Assembly: GCA_937951935.1 (NCBI GenBank)
Contig: CALGAM010000091.1
Location: 1 to 34,372, forward strand
DNA: 34,372 nucleotides
Direction of reading: 5' to 3'
DNA from: an uncultured Micromonospora sp.
Lineage (GTDB): Bacteria; Actinomycetota; Actinomycetes; Mycobacteriales; Micromonosporaceae
The notes beneath the pieces are model-generated. The model was not told the DNA's origin. It did not search any database and worked only from the letters and a program-made list of their open reading frames with translations. The translations under genes and the position numbers were made by a program. Shown piece by piece: positions 31,554 through 34,372 of the stretch (its first letter is position 1; each line of letters starts with the position of its first letter).

Positions 31554-32349
31554 CCGGCGCCGGCGCGAATCCCGCCGGCTCGGGCTCGGGCCGCAGGTCC
31601 GGGTAGCGCGACCAGCCGGCCAGCAGGGTGTAGACCACCGCCGCACCGAAAGCCGGCACCAGCAGGTCCTGGATGGCGGGAACGAAGCCCAGCACCTCCG
31701 TGTACTGTCCGCCGTGCAGGTCCGGCGGTTTGGTGAAGCTCGTCCCGGCCGGGGCATCCTGCAGCAGCCGCTCGTACCCGGACAGCCCGATCCGCCGTCC
31801 GACCTGCCAGGCGAGCGTGGCGGCGCCGAGCATCCCGACCACCACCACGAGCATGCCGACCGGCCCGCGGTGCTGGCGGAGCAGCGCCCAGGCCGCGATC
31901 GCGGCGCCGACGCCCAGGACGAGCCCGAGCAGGCTGAACCAGCCGTCGGCGGCGATGAACTCCTCCGGCTGTGGCTGGGCGAGGATCGCCCCGTCCTCGG
32001 TCCGCAGCACCGGCACCCCGGGTGCCACCGCCGCCCACACCAGCCCGAACGGCAGGCCCAGCAGGACCAGCACCAGCAGCGCCCCGAGGTGGACGCCGAG
32101 GGACCGCCGCCACGACCGCCGCGGCCGGTCCGCCGCCGGCCAGCCGGTCGGCACCGCGACCGGGTACGGCGGGACGGCAGCCGGCGGTCCCGCCGCCGTG
32201 CCCGGGGGCGGACCGGCCGGGACCACCCCGGACGGGGTGTCGGCCGGGTGGAGCGGCGGCTCACCCGGGCCGGACGGTGGTTCGGACGGCGGTACGGCGG
32301 GACCGCCGTCGTCGGACGTCCCGTTGGGACGGGAGGTTGCCGGACTCAC
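31468..32349 (-). CDS. Four-helix membrane protein with Pro-rich N terminus (DUF2567-like)
   Basis: A 293-residue protein: residues 1-75 are a Pro/Gly/Ser-rich disordered cytoplasmic region, followed by four predicted membrane helices (about 84-110, 135-157, 164-185 and 222-243). An extracytoplasmic loop between helices 1 and 2 contains PVLRTEDGAILAQPQPEEF, and a long loop between 3 and 4 contains PPDLHGGQYTEVLGFVPAIQD. The tail is Pro/Ala-rich. Layout resembles the actinobacterial DUF2567 proteins, function unknown; that match is from memory and tentative. GTG at 32349 has GAGAGG about eight bases upstream. Its 3' end overlaps the LON-domain gene on the other strand. Confidence 0.8.
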   Translation of the reverse strand: MSPATSRPNGTSDDGGPAVPPSEPPSGPGEPPLHPADTPSGVVPAGPPPGTAAGPPAAVPPYPVAVPTGWPAADRPRRSWRRSLGVHLGALLVLVLLGLPFGLVWAAVAPGVPVLRTEDGAILAQPQPEEFIAADGWFSLLGLVLGVGAAIAAWALLRQHRGPVGMLVVVVGMLGAATLAWQVGRRIGLSGYERLLQDAPAGTSFTKPPDLHGGQYTEVLGFVPAIQDLLVPAFGAAVVYTLLAGWSRYPDLRPEPEPAGFAPAPVSWDSTAPPAPPAAPAPPGPDGAEPPRG

Positions 32350-32437
32350 CCGATGATCCTCTCAGGCTTGGGCCACCCGCGGCGGCCCGGTGCGGAAAGC
32401 GGCGCCCGGCCCGGTCCCCGGTGCGCCACCCGACCTG

Positions 32438-32453
32438 CCCGCCCACCGGCGGG
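32438..32453 (-). terminator. Stem-loop downstream of dnaE
   Basis: CCCGCC-cacc-GGCGGG, extended imperfectly by CC/GG pairs outside, lies about 65 bp past the dnaE stop in the 166-bp gap before the membrane protein gene. A terminator is likely but there is no T-run. Confidence 0.4.
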
Positions 32454-32515
32454 TCGGCCCGCCCCACCTCCGCGGGGTGCGCCCCACCGCCCGCCGCGCC
32501 GACCGGGCCACACCG

Positions 32516-34372
32516 TCAGCTGGCGACGGCGCTCGGGCCCAGCAGGGCCTTCAGGTCGGCCATCAGGGCGGTGGTGGGAGCGACCCGCATCGGGTTGAGC
32601 CGCAGCAGGGTGGCCCGGGATCCGTTGACGAGCTTGACGTGTACCTCCGCGTTACCGGGGTGGCTGGTCAGCACCTCACGGAGCCGCTCCACCAGCGGTG
32701 GCGTGCAGCGGGACGGCGGAAGGGCGAGAACGACGGGCTTGACCTCGTCGGGATCGGTGATCTCCGGCATCGTCAGGTCCATCGCCATCAGCCGGGGCTG
32801 GTCGTCACGCCGGTCCACCCGGCCCTTGACCACCACGATCGCGTCCTCGGCGATGTACTGGCCGACCAGCTCGTACGTGTTCGGGAAGAACAACACCTCG
32901 ACCGCGCCGCCGAGGTCCTCCAGGGTGGCCGAGGCCCAGGCCCGGCCCTGCTTGGTGATCCGGCGCTGTACCCCGGAGAGGATCCCGGCCAGCGTGACCA
33001 CCTGTCCGTCGGTGACGGCGCCGTCCTCCAGGAGGGTGGCGATCGACATGTCCGCGGCGGCGGCGAGGACGTGCTCGACGCCGAGCAGCGGATGGTCGGA
33101 CACGTACAGGCCGAGCATCTCCCGTTCGAAGGTGAGCAGGTCCCGCTTGTCCCACTCCTCCTCCGGGATCGGCGGGGTCGCCACCATCGCGCCGCCGGCG
33201 TCGCCACCGCTGGCGAAGGCGTCGCCGAACAGGTCGTACTGGCCAACCGCCTCGTTGCGCTTCTGGGCCATGAAGGCGTCGATCGCGTCGGCGTGTATCG
33301 CGAGCAGCCCCTTGCGGCTGTGCCCGAGCGAGTCGAACGCGCCGGCCTTGATCAGCGACTCGATGGTGCGCTTGTTGCAGACCACCGCGTCGACCTTGCG
33401 CAGGAAGTCGTAGAAGTCGGTGAACTTGCCCTTCTCCTTGCGGGCCCGCCGGATCGCCTCCACCACGTTGGCGCCGACGTTACGGATGGCCCCCAGACCG
33501 AACCGGATGTCCGCGCCGACGGCGGCGAACCGCGCGTTGGACTCGTTGACGTCCGGTGGCAGCACCTTGATGCCCATCCGCCGGCACTCGGCCAGGTAGA
33601 CCGCCGACTTGTCCTTGTCGTCGCCCACCGAGGTCAGCAGCGCGCTCATGTACTCGGCGGGGTAGTTGGCCTTCAGGTAGGCCGTCCAGTACGACACCAG
33701 CCCGTAGCCGGCCGTGTGCGCCTTGTTGAAGGCGTAGTCGGAGAAGGGGACGAGGATGTCCCACAGCGTCTTGATCGCGTCGTCGGAGTAGCCCCTCTCG
33801 CGCATGCCCTGCGAGAACGGCACGAACTCCTTGTCGAGGATCTCCTTCTTCTTCTTGCCCATCGCCCGGCGCAGCAGGTCGGCCTGCCCGAGGCTGTACC
33901 CGGCGAGCTTCTGGGCGATCGCCATCACCTGCTCCTGGTAGACGATCAGCCCGTAGGTGTCCCCGAGGATGTCGGCGAGCGGCTCGGCCAGCTCGGGGTG
34001 GATCGGCACCACCGGCTTGCGGTTGTTCTTCCGGTCGGCGTACTCGTTGTGCGCGTTGGCACCCATCGGGCCCGGCCGGTAGAGCGCGAGCACCGCGGAG
34101 ATGTCCTCGAAGTTGTCCGGCGCCATCGAGCGCAGCAGCGCCCGCATCGGCCCGCCGTCGAGCTGGAACACCCCCAGGGTGTCACCCCGGGCGAGCAGCT
34201 CGTAGGTGGGCTTGTCGTCCAGCGGCAGCTCCTCCAGGACGACGTTCTCGCCCCGGTTCTCCCGGATCGCCTGCAGACAGTCGTCCATCACCGTCAGGTT
34301 GCGCAGGCCCAGGAAGTCCATCTTGAGCAGGCCGATGGTCTCGCAGGCGCCCATGTCCCACTGGGTGATGAT
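32516..34372 (-). CDS. dnaE: DNA polymerase III alpha subunit (C-terminal part, cut by window edge)
   Basis: The replicative polymerase subunit. About 618 C-terminal residues of the usual roughly 1180 are present; the frame continues past the right edge. It begins at ITQWDMGACETIGLLKMDFLGLRNLT, where the Asp in KMDFLGL corresponds to the third catalytic Asp of the palm (E. coli D555). Then come the fingers region (YRPGPMGANAHNEYADRK, IVYQEQVMAIAQKLAGYSLGQADLLRRAMGKKK, FNKAHTAGYGLVSYWTAYLKANYPAEY), the helix-hairpin-helix region, and the OB-fold (VVTLAGILSGVQRRITKQGRAWASATLED). No intein or frameshift is seen. DnaE1 is more likely than the error-prone DnaE2, but this is not decided here. Confidence 0.97.
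   Translation of the reverse strand: MITQWDMGACETIGLLKMDFLGLRNLTVMDDCLQAIRENRGENVVLEELPLDDKPTYELLARGDTLGVFQLDGGPMRALLRSMAPDNFEDISAVLALYRPGPMGANAHNEYADRKNNRKPVVPIHPELAEPLADILGDTYGLIVYQEQVMAIAQKLAGYSLGQADLLRRAMGKKKKEILDKEFVPFSQGMRERGYSDDAIKTLWDILVPFSDYAFNKAHTAGYGLVSYWTAYLKANYPAEYMSALLTSVGDDKDKSAVYLAECRRMGIKVLPPDVNESNARFAAVGADIRFGLGAIRNVGANVVEAIRRARKEKGKFTDFYDFLRKVDAVVCNKRTIESLIKAGAFDSLGHSRKGLLAIHADAIDAFMAQKRNEAVGQYDLFGDAFASGGDAGGAMVATPPIPEEEWDKRDLLTFEREMLGLYVSDHPLLGVEHVLAAAADMSIATLLEDGAVTDGQVVTLAGILSGVQRRITKQGRAWASATLEDLGGAVEVLFFPNTYELVGQYIAEDAIVVVKGRVDRRDDQPRLMAMDLTMPEITDPDEVKPVVLALPPSRCTPPLVERLREVLTSHPGNAEVHVKLVNGSRATLLRLNPMRVAPTTALMADLKALLGPSAVAS

Noticed and set aside
1..34372. tRNA, rRNA, CRISPR array, insertion sequence or integrase
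   Set aside because: No cloverleaf, repeat-spacer series, transposase or recombinase motif was found on reading both strands.

Overview
The window is about 34 kb of very GC-rich actinobacterial chromosome, with near-saturated G/C at third codon positions, many GTG starts and 1-4 bp gene overlaps. Gene content fits Micromonosporaceae (Micromonospora or a close relative): a linked his-trp region with the bifunctional isomerase PriA and no separate trpF, a TIGR03085 protein, and a family 1 bacterial terpene synthase. The genus is inferred from gene content only.

Layout. (1) 1-5578, mostly minus strand: nucleotidyltransferase-HisI fusion, trpE, a Trp-associated membrane protein, trpC and trpB (cut by the left edge). 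One small plus-strand gene of unknown function sits inside this block. (2) 5648-24712, accessory block: aldo/keto reductase with its MerR regulator; an ABC-2 exporter operon ending in its own TetR gene, with a palindromic operator on the promoter; a two-gene heterodimeric ABC exporter; a TIGR03085 protein followed by a terpene synthase with a TTA codon; a compact class II lanthipeptide locus (51-residue precursor and 1156-residue LanM); a small Cys/His-bearing protein; a long-chain acyl-CoA synthetase; a divergent MocR regulator and YczE-type membrane protein pair; a small winged-helix-like protein. (3) 24749-30545, minus strand: the his operon hisD-hisC-hisB-(56-residue membrane ORF)-hisH-(membrane protein)-priA-hisF. 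(4) 30801-34372: a LON-domain protein converging on and overlapping a membrane protein gene, then the 3' part of dnaE.

How it fits together. The his and trp genes supply histidine and tryptophan synthesis, joined through PriA, which serves both pathways. In many actinobacteria hisF, hisI and trpE lie close together. Here about 19 kb of accessory genes separate hisF from hisI-trpE, and hisI is fused in frame to a nucleotidyltransferase domain, so the block looks like an insertion or rearrangement site.

The most novel-looking system is the lanthipeptide locus at 15.5-19.3 kb. A very acidic leader carrying an LxLQ-like motif and no Gly-Gly cleavage site precedes a 17-residue C-terminal segment ending Cys-Cys-Phe. 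It is coupled to a full LanM, has no dedicated protease or C39 transporter in view, and is preceded by a perfect 12-bp hairpin in a locally AT-richer promoter region.
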